Shown one piece after another: positions 33,418 through 41,442 of a DNA stretch of 42,502 nucleotides. The position numbers and the translations under genes were made by a program. The DNA lies in NCBI RefSeq assembly GCF_005405885.1, contig NZ_BJFL01000037.1, positions 1-42,502 on the forward strand, read 5' to 3'. The notes below the pieces were generated by a model, which saw only the letters and a list, made by a program, of their open reading frames with translations, had not been told where the DNA came from and ran no database searches. This stretch comes from Gandjariella thermophila. GTDB taxonomy: Bacteria; Actinomycetota; Actinomycetes; Mycobacteriales; Pseudonocardiaceae. Numbering within the stretch: position 1 is the stretch's first letter; each line of letters opens with the position of its first letter.

Positions 33418-34076
33418 GCGTCGAGCGGGCGGACGGTGTGGCCGGGCTGACGGTGCCGTTCGAGGCGCTGGTCGAGCGGGCGGCCGCGCTGGCCGTGCCG
33501 GGAACCCGGCGGCTGCTGGGCATCTGCGGCCCGCCGGGCGCGGGCAAGTCCACCCTGGCCGAGCGGCTGGTCGCGGCCCTCGGCGACCGCGCCGTACTGG
33601 TCGCCATGGACGGCTTTCACCTGGCCCAGCGGGAGCTGGTGCGGCTGGGCCGGGCGGAGCGCAAGGGCGCGCCGGACACCTTCGACGCCGCCGGCTACGT
33701 CGACCTGCTGCACCGGTTGCGCCGCAACGGCCCGGGCGCGCCGGACGCGGAAACGGTGTACGCGCCGGAGTTCCGCCGGGAGATCGAGGAACCGGTGGCC
33801 TGCGCGGTGCCGGTGCCGCCGGAGGTGCCGCTGGTCGTCACCGAGGGCAACTACCTGCTGCTGCCGGACCCTCCGTGGCCGAAGGCCCGCGCCGCGTTGG
33901 ACGAGGTGTGGTTCCTCGCCCCGGACGAGGACCAACGGGTGCGCCGGCTGGTGGACCGGCACCGCCGCTACGGCCGCACCCTGGAGGAGGCCCGCCTCCG
34001 CGCCCTGCGCTTCGACCAGGCCAACGCCGACCTGATCGCCGCCACCGCCGACCGCGCCGACCTCGTGCTCCGCTGA
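33414..34076 (+). CDS. P-loop nucleoside/nucleotide kinase-like protein (FrcK-like)
   Basis: The 220-residue protein has Walker A GPPGAGKS at residues 39-46, then VLVAMDGFHLAQRELVRLGR, KGAPDTFDAAGYVDLLHRLR, VYAPEFRREIEEP and VVTEGNYLLLPDPPWPKARA. This is the uridine-kinase/pantothenate-kinase-like family that includes FrcK of the Sinorhizobium frcBCAK operon. MDGFH and TEGNYLL are the family marks. It may phosphorylate the transported sugar or a derivative. GTG 33414 overlaps the upstream stop. It is the last gene of the operon, with a hairpin terminator about 50 bp downstream. Confidence 0.88.
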   Translation: MSVERADGVAGLTVPFEALVERAAALAVPGTRRLLGICGPPGAGKSTLAERLVAALGDRAVLVAMDGFHLAQRELVRLGRAERKGAPDTFDAAGYVDLLHRLRRNGPGAPDAETVYAPEFRREIEEPVACAVPVPPEVPLVVTEGNYLLLPDPPWPKARAALDEVWFLAPDEDQRVRRLVDRHRRYGRTLEEARLRALRFDQANADLIAATADRADLVLR

Positions 34077-34126
34077 GCCGCGACCGCGACCCAGCCGACC
34101 GCCGCCGAGCCGGCGGTCCCGCCGAC

Positions 34127-34153
34127 CGGCGACGATCCTTCGGATGGTCGCCG
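34127..34153 (+). terminator. Terminator of the sugar ABC operon
   Basis: CGGCGAC (34127-34133) pairs with GTCGCCG (34147-34153), with an inner ATCC/GGAT pair closing a small loop. It lies 50 bp after the last kinase gene. Confidence 0.6.
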
Positions 34154-34341
34154 CGGTGACGGCGTCACAGGTCGACTTCGGTACGCACCCCGAAACCGTG
34201 GGCCGGCTTACCGATGGCATGTCCAACGCGGCCCGCCAGCGCCCTACTGAGAGCCTGAACCAGCTTCGTGGCACGGCGGAACGGCTACGCACCCGCTGAA
34301 CCAATCCGCAGCTCGCGCTAGCAAAACGCTTGCGATGGGAA

Positions 34342-34356
34342 CATAATGGCCACATG
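34342..34356 (+). promoter_or_regulatory. Leaderless promoter of the toxin-antitoxin pair
   Basis: CATAAT (34342-34347), six bases, then ATG 34354. This is a strong -10 with no Shine-Dalgarno, so the antitoxin is probably translated from a leaderless message. Confidence 0.5.
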
Positions 34357-34590
34357 GCTACGGTTCATGTTCGCGACGTCTCGGATCACACGCTGACCAC
34401 GCTCAAGGTGCGGGCGGCCAGGTCCGGGCAGTCCCTGCAGTCGTATCTCCGCGAGTTGCTCGAACTCGAAGCCGAGACGCTGACCCCGGAAGAGGCGGCA
34501 GAACGGGCGCGTGACATCGCGAGCCGTTCGACGGTCACGGCTGACGATGTCGTGGACGCGGTCGCGGAGATGCGCGAGGCTCGTCGTTGA
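34354..34590 (+). CDS. vapB: VapB/FitA-like antitoxin
   Basis: The product is 78 residues from ATG 34354. The N-terminal MATVHVRDVSDHTLTTLKVR with AARSGQSLQSYLRELL is a ribbon-helix-helix DNA-binding fold of the FitA/VapB type. The acidic C-terminal half (EAETLTPEEAAERARD...) is the usual toxin-neutralising tail. It should bind the PIN toxin encoded immediately downstream and repress the operon with it. The frame is open from TTG 34330, but that start would cover the -10 element. The stop overlaps the toxin start (TTGA). Confidence 0.88.
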   Translation: MATVHVRDVSDHTLTTLKVRAARSGQSLQSYLRELLELEAETLTPEEAAERARDIASRSTVTADDVVDAVAEMREARR

Positions 34591-34982
34591 TCGTCCTGGA
34601 CACGTCCGCTCTGGTTGCGTTCCTTGTCGGTGCGGACGCACTGGGCGAGAAGGTACGCGCAGCGTCAGCCGGTGAGCGGCTCGCCGCGCCATATGCGGTG
34701 GATCTCGAATGTGCTTCGACACTGTGGGGCTTGGTTCGCGGCGGCAAACTTCCTGCTGACGAGGCGCGACGTGCACTGCAGTTGCTGGGCGTCATGAAGC
34801 TGCAGCGGTATGACCACGTGCCGCTCATGTCGCGCATCTGGCAGTTGCGGCACAACATGTGGCCCTACGACGCGGCATACGTCGCACTCGCCGAATCCCT
34901 CGGCGTTGACCTGATAACCATCGACGGCAAGCTGACTCGGATCCCGGGCCTCTTCTGCGCCGTCCGGAACCTACGGGACTGA
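34587..34982 (+). CDS. vapC: VapC-like PIN-domain ribonuclease toxin
   Basis: The 131-residue PIN-domain protein has MIVLDTSALVAFLVG with D5, E41 (DLECASTLWGLV), D95 (MWPYDAAYVALAE) and D113 (LITIDGKL), the acidic residues that bind Mg2+ in VapC ribonucleases. All four are present, so it looks active. Such toxins cut tRNA or rRNA when the antitoxin is lost. The TTG start overlaps the antitoxin stop by four bases, which ensures co-translation. Confidence 0.9.
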   Translation: MIVLDTSALVAFLVGADALGEKVRAASAGERLAAPYAVDLECASTLWGLVRGGKLPADEARRALQLLGVMKLQRYDHVPLMSRIWQLRHNMWPYDAAYVALAESLGVDLITIDGKLTRIPGLFCAVRNLRD

Positions 34983-35094
34983 CCAGACCGCTCCACCCTG
35001 GGGTTGACCTCGCTGTTCCATCCGTGCGCCGATGTGCGCCTCCGTCCACCGCGCCTAGCGTTTCGGTGACGCCGGACGACGCGAGGGGGTCGGG

Positions 35095-35673
35095 GTGCTG
35101 CGGATTCTGTTCTGGGTGTTCCAGGCTTCGGTGCTGGCCTGGATCGCCGCCGAGGTGATACTGCAGGTACGGCAGTGGCGCCAGGGCGGGAAAGCGAAGA
35201 CCACGGAGTGGCGCAGCTTCGGGGTGATCGTACTGTCCATTGTGGTCGGTAACCTGCTGGCCGGGCAGGCCGTGCGGCGCGTCCATGCGCTGCACATCGC
35301 CGTGCCGTACGCGGCGCTGCTCGTGCCCGCGATCCTGCTGCTGTGGCTCGGGGCCGGCTACCGGCTGTGGGCGATCCACACCCTGGGCCGGTTCTTCCGC
35401 GGCGTGGTACACGTGCAGGAGGGCCATGAGGTGGTCCGCTCCGGCCCGTACCGGCACCTGCGGCACCCGTCCTACGCGGGGGCGCTGCTCGCCGTGGTCG
35501 GCATCGGGCTGATCTGGGCGAACGTGGCGTCCTGGGCGCTGTTCGTCGGCTGCGCGCTGGCCGGAGTGCTGTACCGGATCCGGGTCGAGGAGCGCGTGCT
35601 GCACGACGGCCTCGGCGCCGAGTACGCGGACTACGCCGCGCACACCAGGCGGCTGGTGCCCGGGATCTGGTGA
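35095..35673 (+). CDS. Isoprenylcysteine carboxyl methyltransferase (ICMT)-family membrane protein
   Basis: The 192-residue membrane protein has about five hydrophobic segments. The C-terminal half has the ICMT/PEMT block: LGRFFRGVVHVQEGHEVVRS, GPYRHLRHPSYAGALLAVVG and YRIRVEERVLHDGLGAEYAD with YAAHTRRLVPGIW. HPSYAG and the E-E pair are the S-adenosylmethionine-binding marks. Bacterial members methylate lipids or small isoprenoids; the substrate here is unknown. The GTG at 35095 lies six bases after GAGGGGG. It is convergent with dedA, only 4 bp apart. Confidence 0.85.
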   Translation: MLRILFWVFQASVLAWIAAEVILQVRQWRQGGKAKTTEWRSFGVIVLSIVVGNLLAGQAVRRVHALHIAVPYAALLVPAILLLWLGAGYRLWAIHTLGRFFRGVVHVQEGHEVVRSGPYRHLRHPSYAGALLAVVGIGLIWANVASWALFVGCALAGVLYRIRVEERVLHDGLGAEYADYAAHTRRLVPGIW

Positions 35674-35677
35674 ACCG

Positions 35678-36361
35678 TCAGTCGGGGACGCCGGCCGGCT
35701 GGGGTTCGTCCTGCTCCACCGGCCGGCGCATCTCCTGCCGGTACCGCAGCACGCCGACCGTCGTACCCACCACGAAGAACGTGACGCTGATGACCAGCGT
35801 CGCGGTCTCCAGCCAGGGCAGCCGGCTGAGCAGCCCGGCCCCGTAGTAGCCGATCAGCACCAGCGAGGGCACCCACACGACAGCGCCGACCGAGGTGGCC
35901 GCCAGGTAGCGGCGCGGGTGCATGCCGGCCGCCCCGGCGATCATCGGGGCGAGCGTGCGCACCCAGGGAATCCACCGGGCCAGCACCACGGCCAGGAACC
36001 CCTTGCGGTTCAGGAACCGCCGGGCCCGCTCCAGGTTGCGCCGGTTGAGCACGCGGCCGCCCCGGCGGGCGGCGAGCATCCGGTCGCCGGTGTGCCGGCC
36101 GATGTAGTAGCCGAGTTGGTTGCCGACGGTGGCGACCACGGTGGCGACCACACACAGGCTCCACGCGTGCTCCGGCTCGTGCTGCTGGGCGAGCACCAGG
36201 CCGGCGGTGAACAGCAGGGAGTCACCGGGCAGGAACAGGCCGATGATGAACGCGCACTCGGCGAACACGAATGTCAGCACGATCACCCACACCATCAGCG
36301 GACCCGCGTCGTGCAGCGAGACGATCGACAGCAGGTCGGACGGGGTGGGCAGGGGATGCAC
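35678..36361 (-). CDS. DedA-family membrane protein
   Basis: The product is 227 residues from GTG 36361. Hydrophobic helices include VIVLTFVFAECAFIIGLFLP and GDSLLFTAGLVLAQ (re-entrant loop), and the DedA block FLAVVLARWIPWVRTLAPMI with AGAAGMHPRRY carries the conserved Arg-Pro-type residues. The family is thought to move undecaprenyl phosphate or other lipids across the membrane and supports envelope homeostasis. The start at 36361 fits a leaderless promoter: TAGGCT lies seven bases upstream on the minus strand. The frame is open from 36388. Confidence 0.9.
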   Translation of the reverse strand: MHPLPTPSDLLSIVSLHDAGPLMVWVIVLTFVFAECAFIIGLFLPGDSLLFTAGLVLAQQHEPEHAWSLCVVATVVATVGNQLGYYIGRHTGDRMLAARRGGRVLNRRNLERARRFLNRKGFLAVVLARWIPWVRTLAPMIAGAAGMHPRRYLAATSVGAVVWVPSLVLIGYYGAGLLSRLPWLETATLVISVTFFVVGTTVGVLRYRQEMRRPVEQDEPQPAGVPD

Positions 36362-36430
36362 GTGTGGCAGCCTACGTGGTGGTGTCACCCGGACGTGGTG
36401 ATATGGCGGGAACTCCTCCGTGAAGTGCCT

Positions 36431-36754
36431 CTACCGTTGCGCACTGTGGTCAGTTCGTCCACGGGGCGCCACACATCGCCACCATATTCTTACTGAACAC
36501 AACAGTTTCTGATCCGCGCCTTCCGGCTGCCGCCAGACGATCACCACCCACTGGCCGGGCTTCGCGCCGACCCGCTCCAGGAAGTCGTCCGCGCAGACGT
36601 GGGTGTACCGGACGCGCCACTCCTCGCTGGTCAGCCCGGCGCGGGCGAAGTACCAGCCGTGGTCGTCCACCACCTCGGTGTGCTCCAGCGTGCGTTTCCC
36701 GCCCTGGCCGACCCGGTGGTACTCGATCCGGTGACGGTAGTTCCAAACGATCAC
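36431..36754 (-). CDS. Hypothetical protein (107 aa) divergent from an XRE regulator
   Basis: The frame is open to 36901, but the protein-like part begins VIVWNYRHRIEYHRVGQGGK at GTG 36754. It continues EVVDDHGWYFARAGLTSEEW, YTHVCADDFLERVGAKPGQW and VVIVWRQPEGADQK, a small alpha/beta pattern. The last 25 residues (IWWRCVAPRGRTDHSAQR) look unconserved and may reflect loss of the original stop. I do not recognise a family. It is divergent from the XRE-DUF397 operon and may be its target. Confidence 0.5.
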   Translation of the reverse strand: MIVWNYRHRIEYHRVGQGGKRTLEHTEVVDDHGWYFARAGLTSEEWRVRYTHVCADDFLERVGAKPGQWVVIVWRQPEGADQKLLCSVRIWWRCVAPRGRTDHSAQR

Positions 36755-36862
36755 GCGGCGAACGGTCCGCGCGCAACGCTGGGCCGAACGGACGCCGAAC
36801 CGCAATTTCAGGCGGCGCGTTTCAGGTCGATCATGGCGGAGCATCAGCAAGGGGGTAACCGG

Positions 36863-37708
36863 GTGAGCGCCGACGCCAGTCCACCGCTGCTGCGACGCCA
36901 ACTCGGCCGGCAGTTACGCCGTCTCCGCGAGCGCGCGCGAATTGATCTTTCCGAGGCGGCCAGGGCGCTGGAGTGGTCCACGCCCACCCTCAGCAGGGTG
37001 GAGACCGGCGCTGTCCGCGTCGACGTGCACGCCGTCAAGTCGATGCTCGACCTCTACGGCGTCACCGCCGACCGCTGGGACCCGCTGCTCGAACTCACCC
37101 GCCAGGCCCGCAAGCAGGGCTGGTGGCGTGCCTACGGCATCTCCGACCGGGCGTACGTGCCGCTGGAGGAAGGCGCCTGTGAGGTCCGCGAGTTCGCCCT
37201 CGCGCATGTCCCCGGACTGCTGCAAACCGAGCAGTACGCCTGGGCGATCTTTCGCGGTTCCACGTTCCCGCGCAGCCAGGAGCGGCTGGCCGCCGACGTG
37301 GCCGTGCGAATGATCCGCCAGCGCCGGCTGACCAGCGAGGAGGACCCGCTACGGCTGGTCGCCGTGGTGGACGAGGCCGTGCTGCGCCGGCCGGTCGGCG
37401 GCCCCCAGGTGATGCGTGAGCAACTCCGGCATATCGCGGCGGCGGCCGAGATACCGACCGTCACGCTGCACGTCCTGCCCAGCGCCCTCGGCGCGCACAC
37501 CGGCATGAACGGCGCCTTCACCCTGCTGCGCTTCGCCGACCCGGCCGAGCCCGAGCTTGCCTACCTCGATGACGTGACCGGCGCGCGGTATCTGGACAAG
37601 GAGCCGGCGGTCAACGCCTGTAGGGTCGTCTTCGATGATCTGCGAGCCAAGGCGCTGAGCCCGGCCGACTCCGCGGCGTTCGCCCTGCGGCTGGCCGAGG
37701 AGTGGTGA
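36863..37708 (+). CDS. XRE-family HTH regulator with DUF5753 domain (intact)
   Basis: The product is 281 residues from GTG 36863, seven bases after AAGGGGG; ATG 36833 in frame is an alternative with a weaker site. The HTH lies at about 15-70 (LGRQLRRLRERARIDLSEAA, ALEWSTPTLSRVETGAVRVD). The DUF5753 domain follows from about 100: EEGACEVREFALAHVPGLLQ, TEQYAWAIF, VTLHVLPSALGAHTGMNGAF and LAYLDDVTGARYLD. It keeps GLLQTEQYA, the spot where the other XRE gene in this window has a stop. These proteins work with small DUF397 partners; one follows 21 bp downstream. Confidence 0.92.
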   Translation: MSADASPPLLRRQLGRQLRRLRERARIDLSEAARALEWSTPTLSRVETGAVRVDVHAVKSMLDLYGVTADRWDPLLELTRQARKQGWWRAYGISDRAYVPLEEGACEVREFALAHVPGLLQTEQYAWAIFRGSTFPRSQERLAADVAVRMIRQRRLTSEEDPLRLVAVVDEAVLRRPVGGPQVMREQLRHIAAAAEIPTVTLHVLPSALGAHTGMNGAFTLLRFADPAEPELAYLDDVTGARYLDKEPAVNACRVVFDDLRAKALSPADSAAFALRLAEEW

Positions 37709-37729
37709 GCCGGCGGAAGGGGTGGCCAC

Positions 37730-38014
37730 GTGTCCACTGTGGACGTCTCCGGTGCGCGCTGGCGGAAGAGCACTCGCAGCGGCGAGGCCAGCAGCACCAA
37801 CTGCGTGGAGGTCGCCCTCGTCGCCGTCGAGTGGCGGAAGAGCACTCGCAGCGGCGACGCCAACCAGTCCGCCTACGTCGAGGTGGCGTTCTCCGGTCCG
37901 GCGGCGGCGATCCGCGACTCCAAGGCCCCGGCGAACCCGCCGCTCGTCCTGCCCCTCCCCGCCTGGCACGCTTTCCTCACCAGCACGAAACGGGGCGACC
38001 TGAACCTCCGTTGA
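37730..38014 (+). CDS. DUF397 protein with an internal tandem duplication
   Basis: This 94-residue protein has two WRKSTRSG starts 24 residues apart: GARWRKSTRSGEASSTNCVE and VEWRKSTRSGDANQSAYVEV. A single normal C-terminal half follows (AAIRDSKAPANPPLVLPLPA, WHAF). Usual DUF397 proteins have one copy and 60-70 residues. The DNA of the two motifs is identical over 26 bp (37760-37785, 37832-37857) while the sequence after each copy differs. The GTG at 37730 is preceded by AAGGGG at eight bases. It pairs with the XRE regulator upstream and ends before a hairpin terminator. Confidence 0.88.
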   Translation: MSTVDVSGARWRKSTRSGEASSTNCVEVALVAVEWRKSTRSGDANQSAYVEVAFSGPAAAIRDSKAPANPPLVLPLPAWHAFLTSTKRGDLNLR

Positions 38015-38065
38015 CCGCTATCGCCCCGTGGTCAGGGACACGGCGGCGATCTCAGCCGAAGGGAA

Positions 38066-38089
38066 GGGGCGACCGGGTCCGGTCGCCCC
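38066..38089. terminator. Terminator between DUF397 gene and amidase gene
   Basis: GGGGCGACCGG (38066-38076) and CCGGTCGCCCC (38079-38089) are exact 11-bp inverse complements around GT, lying between convergent genes. Confidence 0.75.
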
Positions 38090-38105
38090 CTCCGTTGCGC
38101 CGGGG

Positions 38106-40091
38106 TCAGTAGCCGTAGGCGGTGGCGACGCCGGTGGACGCGTCCCAGGTGATGTAGCCGCCCTGGAAATCGCTGCGCCGGCCGCCGGTCACGTCGTACT
38201 CGTCACTGGTCGGGTAGCCCAGCCAGGAGGTCTCCCAGCCCAGCGAGGCCCACCGCGCCCGGATCGCCCCGTAGACGCCGTGCGCTCCGGTGTCGGGTGT
38301 CCAGTAGATGGAGGCGTTCTTGGTGAAGTGGTTGTAGCGGCCGATGCCGTCGGGTGTGCCGGATTCGTCGGTGGTCGGGTAGCCCAGGGGGCCGGTTTCC
38401 CAGCCGAGGGCGGCCCATCGGTCGCGGATGGCGCCGTAGATGGCGTGTGCTCCGGTGTCGGGTGTCCAGTAGATGGAGGCGTTCTTGGTGAAGTGGTTGT
38501 AGCGGCCGATGCCGTCGGGTGTGCCGGATTCGTCGGTGGTCGGGTAGCCGAGGCGGCCGGTTTCCCAGCCGAGGGCGGCCCATCGGTCGCGGATGGCGCC
38601 GTAGATGGCGTGTGCCCCGGTGTCGGGTGTCCAGTAGATCGACGCCGGCTTGGTGAAGTGGTTGTACCGGCCGACGCCGTCCGGGGTGCCAAGCTCGTCG
38701 GTGGTCGGGTAACCCAGCGCGGGCTGCCCACCGTTCTGCACGAAGTCGGCATGAATGGCGCCGCCGATCGCGTGGGCGCCCAGGTCGCCGCGCCACGCGA
38801 TGGTGGACGCTCCGCTGCCGAAATCGGTGGCTCGGCCGCCGCCCGGCCAGTCGGTCTCCACCGAGTACGCCGGGCCCATCGCCGCTTCTCCGCCCAGGGA
38901 CTGCCATTTCTGGTAGATGTCACCGGTGCGCCAGTCACCGGCCAGTTGCACGGCCTGGTTCCTGATCTGGTCGAGCGCGGCGTAGCCGTACGAGCCGGGG
39001 CATTCGGTGTTGTTGGTGTCGCGGTGACCGAAAATGGTGGGCAGCGTGACCGCGGTGCCCACCGCGTACTTGGAGGTGTTGCCTCCGGCGCTGGTCAGGG
39101 TGACCGTGCCGGCCGCGTCGTCGTAGCTGTTGGACAGCTTCCACGCGGCCATCTGCGTCACCGCGTCGAGCGTCTGTGGGCTCGGCGCCACCACGTTGTA
39201 GTCGCCGATCATGGAAATGCCGAACGTGTACCGGTTGAACCCGGCGGTGTGCGCGCCGATGATGGGCAGGTTGAGGCCGCCGAAGCGGCCCTCGAAAATG
39301 TTGCCGCACTTGTCGACGAGGGCGTTGTAACCGATGTCGCCCCAGCCGTTGGTCACCGCGTGGTAGTAGTAGATGCCGCGGACGATGCTGGCGGACTGGT
39401 CGCAGGTGTAGTCGTTGCTGTTCGCGGTGTGGTGGATCGGGACGGCCTTTACCGTCGTGGCGTATTCCGGGTCCCAGGTCATCAGTGACTCGTCGGCGCC
39501 CCACTGCGCCCTGGTGATCACGGTCGGCATCGTGGGCACACCGCTGAACGCCTTGAGGCCGATCCTGGCGTCATTCGCCGACCTGCCCGGGTCGATTGTC
39601 ACCGCGGACAACTCCGTCACGGCGGGGCGGCCGCCGCGCAGCGCACGGGCCTGCAGTCGGGTCGCCGGGCCGACCCACACCGGCTCGCTGAGCTTCGGTG
39701 CCGCCCGGCCGTCCGGTCCGCTGTCGATCGCGCCCACGGATCGCCACGGCGACCAGGCCCCCTGCGCGGAACGGGTCCGCACCTCGAGGGAGTCGGGCTG
39801 CTTGCCCGGCCAGGTGAAGCCCACCATGGAGAACTCGTTGCGCGGCACCGCCTCACGGACCTCGGGGCCCGCTCCGTCCGGCCGCTGGGCTGTGGCCAGG
39901 GGGATCGTTTCGGCCCGGGGCTTCACCGGTGCGCTGTTCGGCAGCGCCGCCGCCCGGATCGGGCCCGCCTCGACCGTGCGCGGGGCATCCTTGGTGACGT
40001 TGGCGGCCACCGAGGTGGCCAGCAGCGCGCCGGCCACGGCGACCAGGCCAGCGGTGAAGAAGGGAGGTCTGCGCAGACCACCACGTGTCAT
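38106..40091 (-). CDS. Secreted PGRP-type N-acetylmuramoyl-L-alanine amidase with five LGFP repeats
   Basis: The 661-residue exported protein has a signal peptide at 1-32 (PPFFTAGLVAVAGALLATSV). An N-terminal domain at about 60-180 is rich in Trp/Gly (FSMVGFTWPGKQPDSLEVRT). A PGRP/amidase_2 domain at about 190-370 has VPIHHTANSNDYTC, YNALVDKCGNIFEGRFGGLN, AHTAGFNRYTFGISMIGDYN and FGHRDTNNTECPG; His in IHHT, His in FGHRD and Cys in TECPG are the expected zinc ligands. Five LGFP repeats make up the C-terminus (GYPTTDE marks three), binding the cell wall. It cleaves the amide bond between muramic acid and the stem peptide. The two central repeats are almost identical in DNA with a 165-bp period. 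The ATG at 40091 was taken as start. Confidence 0.93.
   Translation of the reverse strand: MTRGGLRRPPFFTAGLVAVAGALLATSVAANVTKDAPRTVEAGPIRAAALPNSAPVKPRAETIPLATAQRPDGAGPEVREAVPRNEFSMVGFTWPGKQPDSLEVRTRSAQGAWSPWRSVGAIDSGPDGRAAPKLSEPVWVGPATRLQARALRGGRPAVTELSAVTIDPGRSANDARIGLKAFSGVPTMPTVITRAQWGADESLMTWDPEYATTVKAVPIHHTANSNDYTCDQSASIVRGIYYYHAVTNGWGDIGYNALVDKCGNIFEGRFGGLNLPIIGAHTAGFNRYTFGISMIGDYNVVAPSPQTLDAVTQMAAWKLSNSYDDAAGTVTLTSAGGNTSKYAVGTAVTLPTIFGHRDTNNTECPGSYGYAALDQIRNQAVQLAGDWRTGDIYQKWQSLGGEAAMGPAYSVETDWPGGGRATDFGSGASTIAWRGDLGAHAIGGAIHADFVQNGGQPALGYPTTDELGTPDGVGRYNHFTKPASIYWTPDTGAHAIYGAIRDRWAALGWETGRLGYPTTDESGTPDGIGRYNHFTKNASIYWTPDTGAHAIYGAIRDRWAALGWETGPLGYPTTDESGTPDGIGRYNHFTKNASIYWTPDTGAHGVYGAIRARWASLGWETSWLGYPTSDEYDVTGGRRSDFQGGYITWDASTGVATAYGY
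38270..38640. repeat. 165-bp near-identical tandem repeats coding for LGFP modules
   Basis: GAGGCGTTCTTGGTGAAGTG occurs at 38311 and again at 38476, exactly 165 bp (55 codons) apart, and the DNA in between is nearly the same in both units, differing mainly at the GGGGGCCGG / GGCGGCCGG position. Flanking repeats have diverged. This looks like recent unit duplication or gene conversion. Confidence 0.85.
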
Positions 40092-40375
40092 GGGAACCTC
40101 TCGGGGATCGAGTACGCAAAGCGCGCGCGGCGGATCTTAACGAGATCCCCGGGAGAAACCGGCTGGCGTTTCCCGAAACGTGACACAACGGCTACTGATG
40201 GCGCCTTCGCCCGCCGGTAAATGCCATTTCCGGGCAGCTCGCGGCCGAAGAGCGCACGGCGAGCCGATCAAGAACATTCGTCCGCGCCGCCGCGCCAAAA
40301 AACGCGGTCGACCAGGGAGTCCGGCCGTGGAAAGCTGAGGTGTCAAGTGATCGACTTCGGGCACGGAGGGATGCC

Positions 40376-41296
40376 GTGGCCAGGCTGACGGTGGCGACCT
40401 GCCAGTTTCCGGTGGACGCCGACATCGCGCGCAACAGCCGTTACGTGCGGCGCCAGATGCGTTACGCCCGGGAGCGGGGCGCGGACGTCGCGCACTTCCC
40501 GGAGGCCGCCCTGTCCGGCTATGCCGGCGCCGACTTTCCCAGCTACGACGGCTTCGACTGGGAGTCGCTGGAACGGCACACCCGCCGCGTCCTGGAGCTT
40601 GCCGGTCACTTCGGGCTATGGGTGGTGCTCGGCTCGACGCACCGGCTGACCGGCGACCACAAGCCGCACAACAGCCTCTACATCATCGATGCGACCGGCG
40701 CCATCGTGGACCGCTATGACAAGCGGTTCTGCGCTGGTGACCCGGAGGAACGCACCGGCGACCTGGCGCACTACACGCCCGGCGACCATGCCAGCGTGTT
40801 CACCGTCAACGGCATCCGGTGCGGCGCGCTGATCTGCCACGACTACCGGTACCCGGAGCTGTACCGGGACTACAAGCGGCACGGCGTCCAACTGGTCTTC
40901 CACTCGTACCACGCGGCGCACATGACCGCCGCGAAGCTGGCCGAGATCCACGCGGCGATCGGCGAAGACCTGGTCCCCCGAGGCCCCGGCGGCACCTATC
41001 CGGGGATCACCATGCCGGCGACGATGACCGCCGCGGCGGCTGCCAACCACGTGTGGATCAGTTGCCCGAACTCGTCCGCGCGGGAGAGTTGCTGGGGCGC
41101 GTTCTTCGTCCGCGCGGACGGCGTCACCACCGGACGACTGCCGCGCAACCGCACCGGCGTGCTGATCTCCACCGTGGACACCGACGCCGACCTCTACGAC
41201 TCGACCGTGCACTGGCGTGACCGCGCCATGGCCGGCGTCCTGCACAGCGGCACCCTGGTCCGCGACCCCCGCTCCGACCAACGCACCCGGCTCTGA
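40376..41296 (+). CDS. Carbon-nitrogen hydrolase (nitrilase superfamily)
   Basis: The product is 306 residues from GTG 40376, five bases after GGAGGG. The Glu-Lys-Cys triad is visible: E43 (HFPEAALSGYAG), K116 (VDRYDKRFCAGD) and C154 (GALICHDYRYPELYRDYKRH). The first strand reads RLTVATCQFPVDADIARNSR. The family hydrolyses nitriles, amides or N-carbamoyl compounds in the cytoplasm; the substrate cannot be told. The segment NSSARESCWGAFFVRADGVT is typical of amidase branches. No neighbouring gene suggests a pathway. The upstream frame from 40340 has no ribosome-binding site. Confidence 0.9.
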   Translation: MARLTVATCQFPVDADIARNSRYVRRQMRYARERGADVAHFPEAALSGYAGADFPSYDGFDWESLERHTRRVLELAGHFGLWVVLGSTHRLTGDHKPHNSLYIIDATGAIVDRYDKRFCAGDPEERTGDLAHYTPGDHASVFTVNGIRCGALICHDYRYPELYRDYKRHGVQLVFHSYHAAHMTAAKLAEIHAAIGEDLVPRGPGGTYPGITMPATMTAAAAANHVWISCPNSSARESCWGAFFVRADGVTTGRLPRNRTGVLISTVDTDADLYDSTVHWRDRAMAGVLHSGTLVRDPRSDQRTRL

Positions 41297-41442
41297 CGCC
41301 CGTCGAGCACACGGCGGTCGACGCGACAGCGTGACACACCCCTCGCCGTCCTAAGCGCCTACGTAAGGCCAGACCACGGCGGCAATGAATCTTGGTAGCG
41401 TGCCTCACGGGCTCACGTCGATACTCGGGGGATGGTCCGGTC

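Noticed and set aside
34144-34299. 51-codon frame after the sugar operon (MVAAVTASQVDFG...)
   Set aside because: It starts inside the operon terminator hairpin, has no ribosome-binding site and no recognisable domain; at most a remnant of a small WXG-type gene.
40092-40375. Possible c-di-AMP (ydaO-type) riboswitch before the PGRP amidase gene
   Set aside because: Such riboswitches often precede wall hydrolases in actinobacteria, but I could not match the conserved core blocks here; only a GGATC/GATCC hairpin near the start is visible.
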